Assembly (NCBI GenBank): GCA_036426205.1
Contig: CM071568.1
Span: 47,198,483-47,262,482 of the forward strand
DNA: 64,000 nt
Direction of reading: 5' to 3'
DNA from: Ascaphus truei
Taxonomy: Eukaryota > Chordata > Amphibia > Anura > Ascaphidae
This document shows positions 22,081 through 32,755 of this stretch, piece after piece. Both the position numbers and the translations under genes were made by a program. Under the pieces are notes generated by a model. The model saw only the letters and a list, made by a program, of their open reading frames with translations, did not search any database and was not told the DNA's origin. The number at the start of each line of letters is the position of its first letter. Within the stretch, counting starts at the first letter, position 1.

Positions 22081-24486
22081 ACATTAACAGAGGAGGAAAA
22101 CACAGTCCTCAATGCTGAGATTTCAAAAGAGGAACTGGAAGAGGCGGTCAAGGTGCTCAAACTCTCTAAGTCCCCTGGTCCTGACGGTTTCACCAATGTC
22201 TACTACAAGAGATTCCTACCAATACTATCCACGCATCTATTAAAAATGTTCAACCATTTTAGGGAGGGGAACCCAATCCCCACCTCAATGTCTCTAGCTA
22301 ACCTAGCCATCATTCATAAGGAAGGCAGAGATCTGATGCAATGTGGAAGCTATTGTCCGATCTCCCTTCTCAACAACGACCTCAAGTTATATAGTAAAAT
22401 ACTAGCAAATAGATTAAACCCTATCTTACCGAGAATTATAAATATAGATCAAGTAGGATTTGTCACGGGCAGGCAAGCCTCAGACAATACTCGTAAGATA
22501 ATCAATATTATAGACCATGTCCACCTCACAGGAACCAAAGTAATACTTCTAAGCCTAGATGCAGAGAAGGCGTTCGATAGAATCGATTTTCTCTTCCTAG
22601 ACCACACCATGCGTAAATTTGGCTTCAAAGACGCATACCTAGAAGGGGTCCGCAGACTCTACCAAGACCCGTCAGCAATGGTAAAATTACCAGGGGGCAG
22701 CCTTCAGAGATTTAACATTAAAAATGGTACAAGACAGGGATGCCCCTTATACCCTCTCCTTTTTGCACTCACAATAGAACCCCTGGCGGCCACGATTCGG
22801 AATAATGTAGACATCCAAGGAATAGAAATTGGACATACGCAATATAAGATATCACTATTTGCGGATGATATCATCTTAACACTCTCCAAACCCCAAATCT
22901 CCCTCCCCAATCTCCAAAAAGAACTCAGAGACTTCGGACAAATATCAGGATACAAAATTAATAGTGACAAATCCGAAGCGTTGAATTTAAACCTGCCTGA
23001 GCCAGAGGTGAAACTCCTTAAGCTAAATTTTAACTAACGGTGGAGTTCCTCTTGTATCAAATATTTGGGAGTAAAGATATCGAGGAACTACCAATCCTTG
23101 TATCAGCATAATTACCCGGCCCTATTTCGGAAAATCAAACAAGATCTAGATAAATGGGGAGGATACCAAATATCATGGATCGGGAGGATGATCTCGGTTA
23201 AAATGAACATACTCCGCAGATTGCTATATTACTTCCAGACACTCCCGATCCACATCCCTGGCTCAGAATTGAAGAATGTCCAGAAACAAATCTTTCATTT
23301 TATTTGGCAGGGTAAAAAACCTAGAATCGCCAGGGCAGTTCTGCTTGCCTCAAGGGGGAGAGGGGGTCTCGGAGTCCCGGACATTACTAGATACTACCAA
23401 GCCAGCCAGCTGCGACAGGTAGTAGTCTGCAATGCAGACCCAGGCCAATATTGCTGGCTGGATATAGAAATGCAATATGCCGGCACGCCTTCACTGCCAG
23501 CATGCCTTTGGTCCCTGAGCAGGGAAGACATGCAGAACAGTAAACTCAAATTAGGCCCGATGAGACATACATGGGAGATCTGGCCAAAATGCAAATTCAA
23601 GCTCACGACCTCTAAATCTCAACTCATCCCAATCCTTAAAAACACTAAATTCCCACATGGTTGTGAGCCAAGACAATTTGACCAATTTACAGTTAAGAAT
23701 ATCAGGGCAGTTGCCGACCTCCTGAGTTTCGGGCAGTTCCTGAGTTACCAAAGATTACAAAATAAATATGAGATGGCAGGACTGAACGTGTTCAAGTACC
23801 TACAAATTCGACATTTTATCCAAACACTATCCCCAACATTGGAATTTCCCCCTCTCACCAGTTTTGAAAGGCTGTGCAGGGAAACAGCCCACCAAAAAGG
23901 TCTTATAACACAAATTTATGCGGAATTAGAGAGGGCGACAGACGCCCCCACCCATGATTATATGCTTAATTGGGCAGCAGAATTGAATATAGTCCGAGAG
24001 GACTGGGAAAGTATTTGGGAATCAGCCTCAGGAACTTCCATATGTACCACAATCAAGGAAAACATTTATAAAATACTGTATCGCTGGTATCTTACCCCAG
24101 TCAGAATAAATCAAATCTACCCTCTGGCCTCCGATCTATGCTGGAGAGGCTGCGGACAAAAGGGAGACATGGCCCACATCTGGTGGTCATGTCCAGAAAT
24201 TCAGAAATATTGGGAAACCATACATTCCATAAATAAAGAGTTCACAGACCTCTCAATACCCATTGATCCGCTGACCTACTTGTTGGCCAGGCCAATAGAG
24301 AACATTGACCGACCAAGAAGAAAATTAATCTCCTTCATACTCACGGCGGCTAGGTGTGCGGTGGCCGCCTCATGGAAGAAGGTGTCGCCCCCCCCCCAAG
24401 CAAACAATCAAGAAAAGAATCCAGGTGGTGATGCTGATGGAGAAGCTATCAGCATTCTTGAAAAGGACAATAGTATCCTTCTATAA
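22081..24486 (+). pseudogene. L1-type ORF2 reverse transcriptase and C-terminal domain, one in-frame stop
   Basis: A single frame with one stop (TAA at 23035-23037). Motifs in order: KSPGPDGFTNVYYK (about 22168-22210), RPI-like PISLLNNDLKLYSKILANRL, QVGFVTGRQASDN, LDAEKAFDRID (about 22555-22585), NGTRQGCPLYPLLF, the FADD catalytic centre at 22858-22869 and KYLGVKI after the stop. The C-terminus has a CX3CX7HX4C zinc knuckle (CWRGC ... H ... C, about 24139-24192), diagnostic of the L1/Tx1 clade. The near-intact frame contrasts with the wrecked ORF1 and endonuclease of the same copy. Confidence 0.85.
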
Positions 24487-25500
24487 AGTATGGGAACCAT
24501 GGCTGACCCAAACAGCAGATTAAAAAGGCCCCATCTTCAATTAACAACAGAAGACATGGGATTCCCCCTCTCGCTAGCCCCTTCGGCCCATGAGGACGGG
24601 TCGGGGGCGTGTTGAGACTATGTCAACAACAAAAAAGAAACCTTGTATTAGGCTGATATATATTTGTAACAACGTATACTGTAATAATGCCTAATAAAAA
24701 CATTTGAAACAAACAAAAAAAAATCGTTGTTGCAGAACTTCCCTGGAGTCTACCGGCCGCAAGGCTGGGGCACAAATTGGACCAGATATATTAAAGCAAA
24801 AAATGCAATTGTTTTCAATGGAATTCATTTTCTTGGATGAAAGTTTTTTGCACTGGCTGTGCCCTACGTTTGCAGCCAGGAGACTTTACTAAATAGACCC
24901 CTATGTGTCTAATTCATTTATTAAACGTTAAACAATATATCACATGTATATTTCACACAATATTTATTCTTCATTTCATAACCTTTAAATGCAGTGCCTA
25001 GATATTCTCCACCAGAGGACTGTAGAACAGGATTGTGATAGGATTTGTGCTATAGTGATAAACTCTGCATTCCATACCTTTGCCACCTTGGAGAAAGACC
25101 ATTGTTTTGGAGCTTGGTACATATCCCCCTAATACTGTATGTTGAAAGAAATGCACAAACTGGCACTTACGTTGAGTCCAGAACAAACTAGAAAATGACA
25201 AGTAAGTGTGGTGCACACAAGCTTTGCAAATTATGATCACTTTGTTCTGAGGGAGCAGCATTTGTCTGTTTGAAATGTTTATTCCAGACAATGTATTAGC
25301 CCCATGTTACTGATGCGGGCATTAATGCTCCTTCTAACTAAATGATTCAGACAGTGTCTGTGACAAAACTGCAGAGCTGGGTGAAAACAGACATCTTAAA
25401 AGGGGCAGAATGTTTTTTTCCTTAATAGGTGGAAAGCAGGGAATTTCCGCATCTGAACCACGTTAAATGCAGCTGTAGTGGATTTTGTGGCGCAATGTAT
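24487..25500. other. LINE 3' UTR/tail, then sequence with no gene recognised
   Basis: 24487-24722 is the LINE 3' end with AATAAA and a short A tail. From 24723 to about 25500 I recognise no coding exon or repeat. Confidence 0.5.
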
Positions 25501-25502
25501 TG

Positions 25503-26124
25503 TGCAGTAACAGGGGAATTGGCACAATTAGATGATGTTGTATTGCGAATCGCAGGGTTACTGTTGTGTGATCCGAATGTTTATATCACCCAATAGTAAC
25601 CATGCGATTCGCAATGCAACATCTCATCTAATAGGTTTTCTATACCCACCAGGTATGTTACACAGGGAATATAATGATGGGACAAGTGCACAGAGACTGA
25701 AGTACTGTAAGGATTGGAGACAGCAGTTCCTGTCCTGAGGATCTTACAGCTTAATACCTATGTGGTGAGACAAACAGTAGATGTTCATTCCGGCAGTAAC
25801 ATGATCGATCATGTTACTGCCGGAATGAACATCTACTGTTTGTCTCACCACATGGGTATTAAGCTGTAAGATCCTCAGGACAGGAACTGCTGTCTCCAAT
25901 CCTTACAGTACTTCTGTCTCTGTGCACTTGTCCCATCATTATATTTCCTGTGTAACATACCTGGTGGGTATAGAAAACCTATTACATGAGATGTTGCATT
26001 GCGAATCGCATGGTTACTATTGGGTGATATAAACATTCGGATCACACAACAGTAACCCTGCGATTCGCAATACAACATCATCTAACTGTGCCAATTCCCA
26101 TGTTACCGCACAATACAGGCAGTG
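25503..26124. repeat. Large zero-spacer palindrome (foldback element)
   Basis: Two arms of about 300 bp are inverted complements with a few percent mismatch, meeting at aacatgatc|gatcatgtt (centre between 25806 and 25807) with no spacer. Each arm contains a secondary inverted repeat of about 98 bp built on ttgcgaatcgca and tgcgattcgcaa (25534-25632, and its mirror). The two 68-residue open frames on opposite strands are mirror products. About 47 bp of the centre arm recurs at 55698-55746. Confidence 0.85.
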
Positions 26125-26137
26125 GTTATTCAGAGTT

Positions 26138-26393
26138 GAGTGCAAATAGCCGCACGGCTATTCGCACTCAGTAGAAAATAAAATGGAAAAAAAAATAAAC
26201 ATCCCAGCCAGGAATCGAACCCTGGTCCACACTGACTAATGGCCTGGAGCATAACTACTGAGCTATAAGACTTTCTAATGCTTTTCTAGGGAATAAAGCC
26301 ATAGAAACCTACTGACATTACAGTGTTCATAATAGCTCGGCTATTCGCACTCAGATAAGTTGAGTGCAAATAGCTGTGCGGCTATTCGCACTC
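26138..26393 (-). repeat. tRNA-like repeat between two identical hairpins
   Basis: The minus strand at about 26201-26275 reads like a tRNA: TATAGCTCAGTAGTTATG (A-box-like), GGTTCGATTCC (B box), a CCAGG/CCTGG T-arm and an acceptor stem with wobble pairs. The anticodon arm is poor. It sits between two perfect hairpins with GAGTGCAAATAGC ... GCTATTCGCACTC arms (26138-26169, 26362-26393). This looks like a tRNA-derived SINE or repeat, not a working tRNA gene. Confidence 0.5.
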
Positions 26394-26475
26394 AATAGGA
26401 AATGAAATGGAAACAAAATAAACACTCCCCTATTGACATTTTATACCCCCTGCATCTGTAATCAGCGCGGCTTTA

Positions 26476-26832
26476 GGCTGAGTCCCCAGTCAGCACTGTG
26501 GCACGCGCGCGGCGCATGCACAGGCCTAGACCGCGATCTGCGGTCTGAGGGGAGAGAGAACGTTTGCGATGGGAGGGGACGTGGCGGTAGGTTTGCGGGG
26601 GCGTGGCCATGACGTCCTGCGGCTGGTTCGCCCTCATTGGCTGAACCGCCGGCGGGGGCGTGGCCACGCCTCCGTCGCAAATGCCAATCTCAAACTCCCC
26701 TTCCTGCCTGAAAACCTGTCGCGCACCGCTGGGGAAAGGTGCGCGACAAGGTAGGGACTGGGACGGAAGGAACTGGGTGGGCGGGGCTTGATCGCACAGG
26801 CATGCGCTGTAGTAGTTACTGGGACCGCAGCC
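26476..26832. mobile_element. PIF/Harbinger-like GC-rich MITE, copy 3
   Basis: Left end GGCTGAGTCCCCAG and right end CTGGGACCGCAGCC are inverted repeats. TTA flanks both sides (26473-26475, 26833-26835). The CpG-dense 357-bp interior has no real ORF. Ends resemble the 42.53 and 63.72 kb elements (ggccgagtcca, ggcccgttcca). Confidence 0.75.
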
Positions 26833-26835
26833 TTA

Positions 26836-27296
26836 GGAGCAGCTTACGCATGCGTGCGCAGGCGTGTGTAAATGCAGGCGACAGGCAAGGTTAAATATAC
26901 GCGCTGAGGGGAGCGGAGGAGCGGTCACGTGACAGCAAACATCCAATGGGGATGAGGGACTAGACCCATCTCCCGCCACACCTTCGCCCCGCCCACAAAG
27001 CGCGCTCACTGCCTCACCTGTCAGGCCACAAAAAAGCACCAGCTTCTGGAGGCGAGGCAGAGCAGGAGCGCGGCCCGAGGCACCATGCCCGAGTCCTTAG
27101 GCCTCGGGCATGGTCATCGCTTAGGCGCTGACCCGTGCTGCTGCTCGGCACTGAGCCCCTGCAGCCGTAATGAGAGCGGCTTTAGCAGGGGCTCGCGCAC
27201 GCTTCCGCACGCCTGCGGAAGCGTGTCTTAAGAAATCTTTTGTTTCTTAGCTTGCCGGAGCGCAGGGCCGGTCACGTGAACGGTTCGCCCAATGAG
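26836..27296. repeat. GC-rich block, probable MITE fragments
   Basis: CpG-rich with inverted short segments (cgaggcaccatgcccgag / cctcgggcatgg; acgcttccgcacgcctgcgg). 'gctgagcccctgca' and 'gagcggctttagcaggggctc' resemble the interior of the 42.53 kb MITE. Ends not resolved. Confidence 0.4.
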
Positions 27297-29353
27297 ACAA
27301 CCCTTAGACATTTTTCTACTAATCATTTAACATTAGATTCTGCATCATTCAACAATATTTAACAGTCTGGCTACCTGTAGCGCATGAAATAGGCAACACA
27401 ACTAGGTAAATTGACATAGCACTAACTGACAACACGAATAACAGGGAAGTCAGTATCTGTTCAGTGAATTGAGCGGTGCATCTCATTTGTCGTCATAGAG
27501 CATTCTCTGCTACAGGACACTGTAGCTAACCATAGGAGCAGGTGAGCTGCTTGGAGAGTCGGTTTGAAATGGGGGAGGAGAGGGGGGGAGGAGAGGGGGA
27601 GGATGCTTGGGTACGGTTTGTCTAGTGAGCAGCTAAGGAGTTTGATGTGTTTTTTTTCAGCTGGAGGAGAGGAAAGAGGGCGGGAGACACAACCGCTGTT
27701 ATAATGGTTATAGTGGGAGCTTACTATTATTACTACTCGGTGCGCGAGAGTGTCTTTATCCACTCCACGGAGCGGGTAGGACAACATACATGGCAATTTA
27801 TACAGTTTCAATCCTCTATGTTGGGCGTCATAGTATCGGTAACATCATAAATAACATTCATCCCCTTGTTTGAACCAATCAATGTGAGTAATAGCGTACG
27901 TAGTGGTAGTTTCCCCTGTTGGACATGATCATGTCGATAGCATCTTGCTTGATACCAATCCCACAAGTCACGCACCACAATAAAAATAACATCAGCCCTA
28001 GGAGTTGGGCCTCCCGACATAGTGGATATCATTTTTAGGACTCATGTAGGTTAAGCATAACAATAGAAATAACCCGTGCAATCTTTTTTGCTCGAGGAAT
28101 GGGGAGGGTGAGGAGAGACAGGTTGGTATAGGGCTACCATGAATTGACCCTTTAACCATTTCATCATACTCTTATTATGTTGGAGTTAGATTAGCTCCAG
28201 TTGTGGGCCAGTCTTCAGGGGAGGGGGAAGGGGGGGAGGGGGAGGTTTGCTGGGGGGTCTATCATAGTACAGCTTTGATCATCAACTATATACATTATGT
28301 GGACCCAGCAGCTCATCTTGATCCTGACAGTCACTGATATGGCAGCTTTTGGTAACCCGAGAAGGGGGGGGGGAGGGAGATAATTGGACTCGGGGGTTAT
28401 CAACTGTAATCACATTAACTATTGTAACTATAAAAACTGGTGTCAATCTCGGCCATAGTCTGATTTTGGGAACAATGTTTGTCTGCGGGTATATCAAGAG
28501 TATATCATCGTGCACAGTCTGTGTTCCTATCCATTGCTTAGGTTCCTGGAGTTTCAGAGGCTGCTCACGGAGTGTCTTTCTCCTTCAGCTATAGGGGCCC
28601 AGCTTAAGGGGTTAATGTACTCACAGTTATGATGGGATTTCTACCCGGTATCTCTGCGCGGGGCCACCAGCCTCGGTGGTCACTCACGATCCTGCCAGCC
28701 CATTCCCCAAGCCGTTCTGCCGGAGATGCCCAGCAAATGCCGCGCCGATGGGGGAAGAGAAAAGGGGTGACAACTCCTTCACGGCTGATACCTCCCTCTG
28801 TATTCCGAGGGCCCTTATCCCCCGTTTTCTCACTCCTCCGCACAGGCAGGACTTGGTCAGCTGTTCCGGGTCCTCGACTAGTGCTCGGGTGGGTCGGCAG
28901 TTCCATCTTCTTTCTTTGCCGCGGTTGGCAATCCCGGTGTGCAGTCGTCTGTGGATCTGGAGGAGGTGGAGGTCAGGCCTCTTACCGGTGGCTATGAAGC
29001 TTGCTTCTGGGGTACATATTTTGTAGATCCTCTGTGGTCTTGGTCTTTGCCTCTTTCTTGCTGCAGCTGGGTTTCTCTGTGCTCTCAGGATTTCTTCCGT
29101 GAACGTGACTGGGCCTTCCTGAGTATAACGGTGCAACAACTGGGAACTGTAAACAAACTAATACAGGTGAGTTAAACTTTCTTTATCTCTTTTGTTGTTT
29201 TTGTCCAGCCAATCTCTCCGAGGCTCTGATCGGTGGTTCCTCAGTCTTTTGGTTGTGAGACCTGGGGAGGTCAGAGTTCCACGTTGGAGGGGGGTTTAGG
29301 CCCACCGGTTTGGCTTGTCGGGTCATCTCTGCGGGGTGTCTGATGGCATGGAA

Positions 29354-30221
29354 CTATCCGTTCCTGTTCACGATTAGTGTAAATGGAAATCCCCATTTAT
29401 ATTTGATGCCATTCTCTCTCATCATCGTGGTCAGCGGCTTCAGCTCACGTCTTCTATTGACCGTGATTTTTGCCAGATCATTGTAAACCTGTAGATGGTC
29501 ATCTTGGAACGTGATAGGTTCCTTCATCCTGCAGGCCATCATTAATTTTTCCTTGACCGCATATCTATGGAGGCGAGCTATGATGTCCCTTGTTCTGTTT
29601 GGGTCGTCTGATCGCGGTCCAAGGGCGCGATGGGCTCTGTCCATTTCTAGGTCTTTGGCGTCTAGATCACAGAGTGAAGAAAAAAAGTCTAGGAGGTAAG
29701 GCTTCAGCTGGTCAGGGAGGACAGATTCAGGTATGCCTCGTATCCTGATATTCTGCCGCCTGTCGCGGTTTTCTTGATCCTCCAGGCTATCCTTCAAACT
29801 GCTGAACTCCAGACCCAGTCTGAATATTTCGTCCTCCGCTGCCGTTTGCGCCTGCAGGGTCTCTCTCCTCCATTTTAGTTTCCAGAGCGGAGGTGCGCTC
29901 TGTCAGGCCTGTAATGTCTTGCCTCAGCTCCGTTACGGCCGCTTTCGGGTCGTTTTGGATCGATACATGTAATTTATCCAGGATGGATGTCATCAGATCC
30001 TGCATATATTCCCTGGTGAGGGTTGCTTCAGGGCTCTGTGTTTCTTCTCCTCGTTCTCGATCTAGGGCCTGCTGTTTCGAGCCGCGTGCGCTCGCTGAGC
30101 CGGCGCCATCTTGGATTTTAGGGTCCGCTTCAGTGCTCTTTTGCGAGGGGGAGAAAAACTTCGTTACCCCTTGAGCGGGCTGCGTTTTTTGTTTGCTCGA
30201 CATTCCTGGTTGTTTGGTCAT
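29354..30221 (-). pseudogene. L1-type ORF1 protein, two overlapping frames
   Basis: N-terminal part (30221 down to 29787) reads MTKQPGMSSKQKTQ with a basic/low-complexity region and a coiled-coil-like segment (ELRQDITGLTERTSALETKM). The rest (29797 down to 29354) continues as DQENRDRRQNIRIRGIPES, the RRM of L1 ORF1, with MDRAHRALGPR, and a C-terminal domain ending near KYKWGFPFTLIVN. One frame change near 29790 separates the halves. ORF1 proteins bind LINE RNA and chaperone nucleic acids. Much better preserved than the plus-strand copy. Confidence 0.8.
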
Positions 30222-30820
30222 TCAAAGTCAACACTTTGGGGATCGAAAATTGGGGGGGAAAAGTGCTATTAAATGAGATTATTCACGAGGGTCTGTGGAG
30301 CTCTCCTCTCACACGGCCATCCTCGCTGGACACGCCCCCCTTTTTTTGTTTTTTAAATATATATATTTCTTTTTTACCAATTATAAACTGTAAAACCTTG
30401 TTTACTTAGGTAGTTTTATGTGAAATTTAAACTGCAGCATCAGAGTGGTAGGTGACATTAGCAGTACTGGTAATGTGGTTCATCGCAAGAAAGAATAAAA
30501 CCAAGTTACTAAGCTAGACACCTACCCTCTGACAGCACAAAGGTTGAAAGGAACATAACAATAGGACAAGGCTACCATTTACCAAAACACTGCTAATATT
30601 GCGTACAATGCCAGGGGAGTCACACAGGGCAAGTGTTTTGTAAGACCCTCTAAAAAGCAAATGAGTTAACGTTGCCCTCTGACATTTATAGGGGCTATTG
30701 GTGCCAGCCCGATGCTCTTTAATGCCACAAATTCATTAACACACTTATACACCCACAGACACACCAATGCACAGATTCAGAACATACATACTGTGTGAGA
30801 CTGCACAATCTGGGTGCTAC

Positions 30821-31778
30821 ACTAGTCCATTTTTGTAAGATTAGTTAGGATCTTAAAACTAGCCCCCAGATTAATCGGGATTAATTAAGGGAACGTAGGA
30901 CGTCACGTCAGTGACGTCACTCGGAGTGGCGACATCCTACAATATCATACTGTACGAGCAGGCTTGTATTGTGCAGAGGCATTTATTCCGGTTTACTGCT
31001 ATACTGTTTACCATTGCATTGGAGACTGTTGCAGCTTAAGAGACGGTGTCTAAACTATTTCCCTTGATACTATTATTTGCAACAAACCGTGTGTATTTAG
31101 TGTTTGTTTCTCAGTTCATACATATGAGGACTAACTAGCAGTGGTTAACACTAGGAGTATTGAAGGGGTTTCACGTCCGCATTTTGCGGTGATATACAGA
31201 GAGCATTATTACTAGTGATTACCCTGTATTCTACACATCACCTCTGATACCTTTATTGTACTAACATTGTATATTACTGATGGTGTTACAAATACTCTTT
31301 ATATACAAGTCTTTCTCTGATTGTTACAATTTTGGATGTGAGGATATGAATAAACCAAGACAATAATTAATGGTACTTACCTTATTACTACGATAATTAT
31401 TCATATCAGCCACCACAATATGGAGATTTTTAATAATGTATCTGTGTTTTTAATCTATGTAGACGTAATAAAATTTTATTATTTTTGATTTCCACGGTGA
31501 TTCTGGGATACTTACCCTTTTTCCGCAGCATATCTGCAGGACCATTTGTTTTGTCCATCAGTAGACCATATATGATTTGAGTGCTGTATAAAAGGGGGAA
31601 ACCTTTCTGATCGAATTCATTTTGATCAACACTGTCAATACCCTATATTTTACCCTCGAAGCACCAATCATTTACTCTGAATAGATTTATACAGGTGACT
31701 GCGGTCTCGTTTACACATTAACTAGTCCATTTTTGTAAGATTAGTTAGGATCTTAAAACTAGCCCCCAGATTAATCAA
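30821..31778. repeat. Insertion flanked by a 56-bp direct repeat
   Basis: The sequence actagtccatttttgtaaga through cccccagattaatc occurs at 30821-30877 and again at 31723-31778, with about 845 bp between. The left arm has this sequence once (near 16190-16245). The insert has a TGACGTCA-rich start (30898-30920) and AT-rich remainder, with no ORF. Confidence 0.7.
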
Positions 31779-31995
31779 GGTCCGCTATGGCTTAATTCCC
31801 CCGAACGCGTGTTAAATTGCATTGATTTAAATGGGAGTTAGCAGTTGTCTGTTGTGTTAACCCGGTACGGGAGCTTTATGAAGAACCTCCTAAACCAGGC
31901 AACAGGGCTGTCCTGAGTCGTCTGTTGCAGTGCTGAAGGCTGAATTATAAAGGAGTTCCTAGAACATTCACAAAAATTATTTAACAAACCCCTAC

Positions 31996-32150
31996 ACCAT
32001 CTATATATATATAGATATATATATATATCTATATATATATATATAGATATAGATATATATAGATATAGATATAGATATATATATATATAGATATATCACT
32101 ATATATGTATATATGTATGTGTATATATATATATATATATATATACACAA
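31996..32150. repeat. (TA)n/(TAGA)n microsatellite
   Basis: Near-continuous tatata and gatata repeats. It begins just outside the outer boundary of the inverted duplication. Confidence 0.93.
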
Positions 32151-32159
32151 AAACACAGA

Positions 32160-32700
32160 AAAAACAGGCGCACTCATAGCGTAAAATTGTATAACAATAA
32201 GTTTATGGAATGAAGGATTTAATAATACACACTCACAAACATAGCTGAATATAAAGCATTTTTGAGTAAAACTCAGCCCGTTCAGACGCAGGAACCCAGT
32301 GAGAAGGACTTCGATGTAATGTCCGTGGTATGTCCTGCTGCAGTAGCCCCTCTGTGTCCTTGCAGGGACCGAAAACCACGAGGGACGTCGCCTTCTCCTT
32401 GCTCCGGCGTTACACAATGAGTGCACTGACCCAAATCTCGCGTGAACTCGGTGACGTCAGTGACATATTAGCCGGAGAAAGTTCACAATGGAAAACGGGC
32501 TGGACGGCTGGTGGAAATGCTAGCAGCACAGCAGAAATATGCTGTAGCACATGAGTGACAGTATAAAATATACAAACTGGACAATAAGCTCCACAGCACT
32601 CTACGCGTTTCGTCTCGAACGAGACTTCATCAGGAGATGGTAGCATAGGTATTGGACGCAGTAATATAGTACATTAGACCAATCAGAGCATAGAAGACAG
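32160..32700 (-). repeat. PLE terminal fragment on minus strand
   Basis: Contains the hammerhead-like site at 32588-32645, with PLE-style GC-rich leader sequence beyond it (32280-32540). No coding remnant. Confidence 0.5.
32588..32645 (-). ncRNA. Hammerhead-ribozyme-like motif (PLE type)
   Basis: On the minus strand CTGATGA (complement of 32627-32633) is followed by helix II GTCTC/GAGAC with a GTTC loop, then GAAAC (complement of 32607-32611), a 2-bp helix III and a GTA cleavage-type triplet (complement of 32602-32604). Helix I pairs CTACCA with TGGAG (outer) and CTC with GAG (inner). An extra A precedes helix II. This is among the most complete hammerhead-like folds in the window. Confidence 0.6.
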
Positions 32701-32755
32701 AGGATTACTAATAGGATACATGTGATCAGTATGAGGGTGAGATTAACCCCCATGT

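Larger units (their letters stand above)
16711..24722 (+). mobile_element. L1/Tx1-type LINE, degraded
   Basis: Begins near 16711, where the counterpart copy starts GGGGGGCGTGTCC. It carries an ORF1 remnant (16832 to about 17500), a GC-rich middle (18.1-20.2 kb), an endonuclease remnant (from about 20785), an RT/C-terminal ORF (to 24486) and an A-rich tail after AATAAA (about 24690-24722). About 8 kb total. The long ORF1-ORF2 spacing suggests extra sequence has entered the middle. No clean target duplication is visible. Confidence 0.75.
27297..31985. repeat. Right arm of the large inverted duplication
   Basis: Inverted counterpart of 15955-20193. It holds the LINE 5' part on the minus strand (27297-30340) and the outer flank (30341-31985). 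The flank is about 845 bp longer than in the left arm because of an insertion at 30878-31722. Confidence 0.78.

Noticed and set aside
25532..26081. Two nearly identical 68-residue proteins on opposite strands
   Set aside because: They are mirror images produced by the palindrome, not a duplicated gene.
26201..26275. Functional tRNA gene on the minus strand
   Set aside because: Acceptor stem depends on G-U pairs, anticodon arm is poor, and it is embedded in repeat hairpins.
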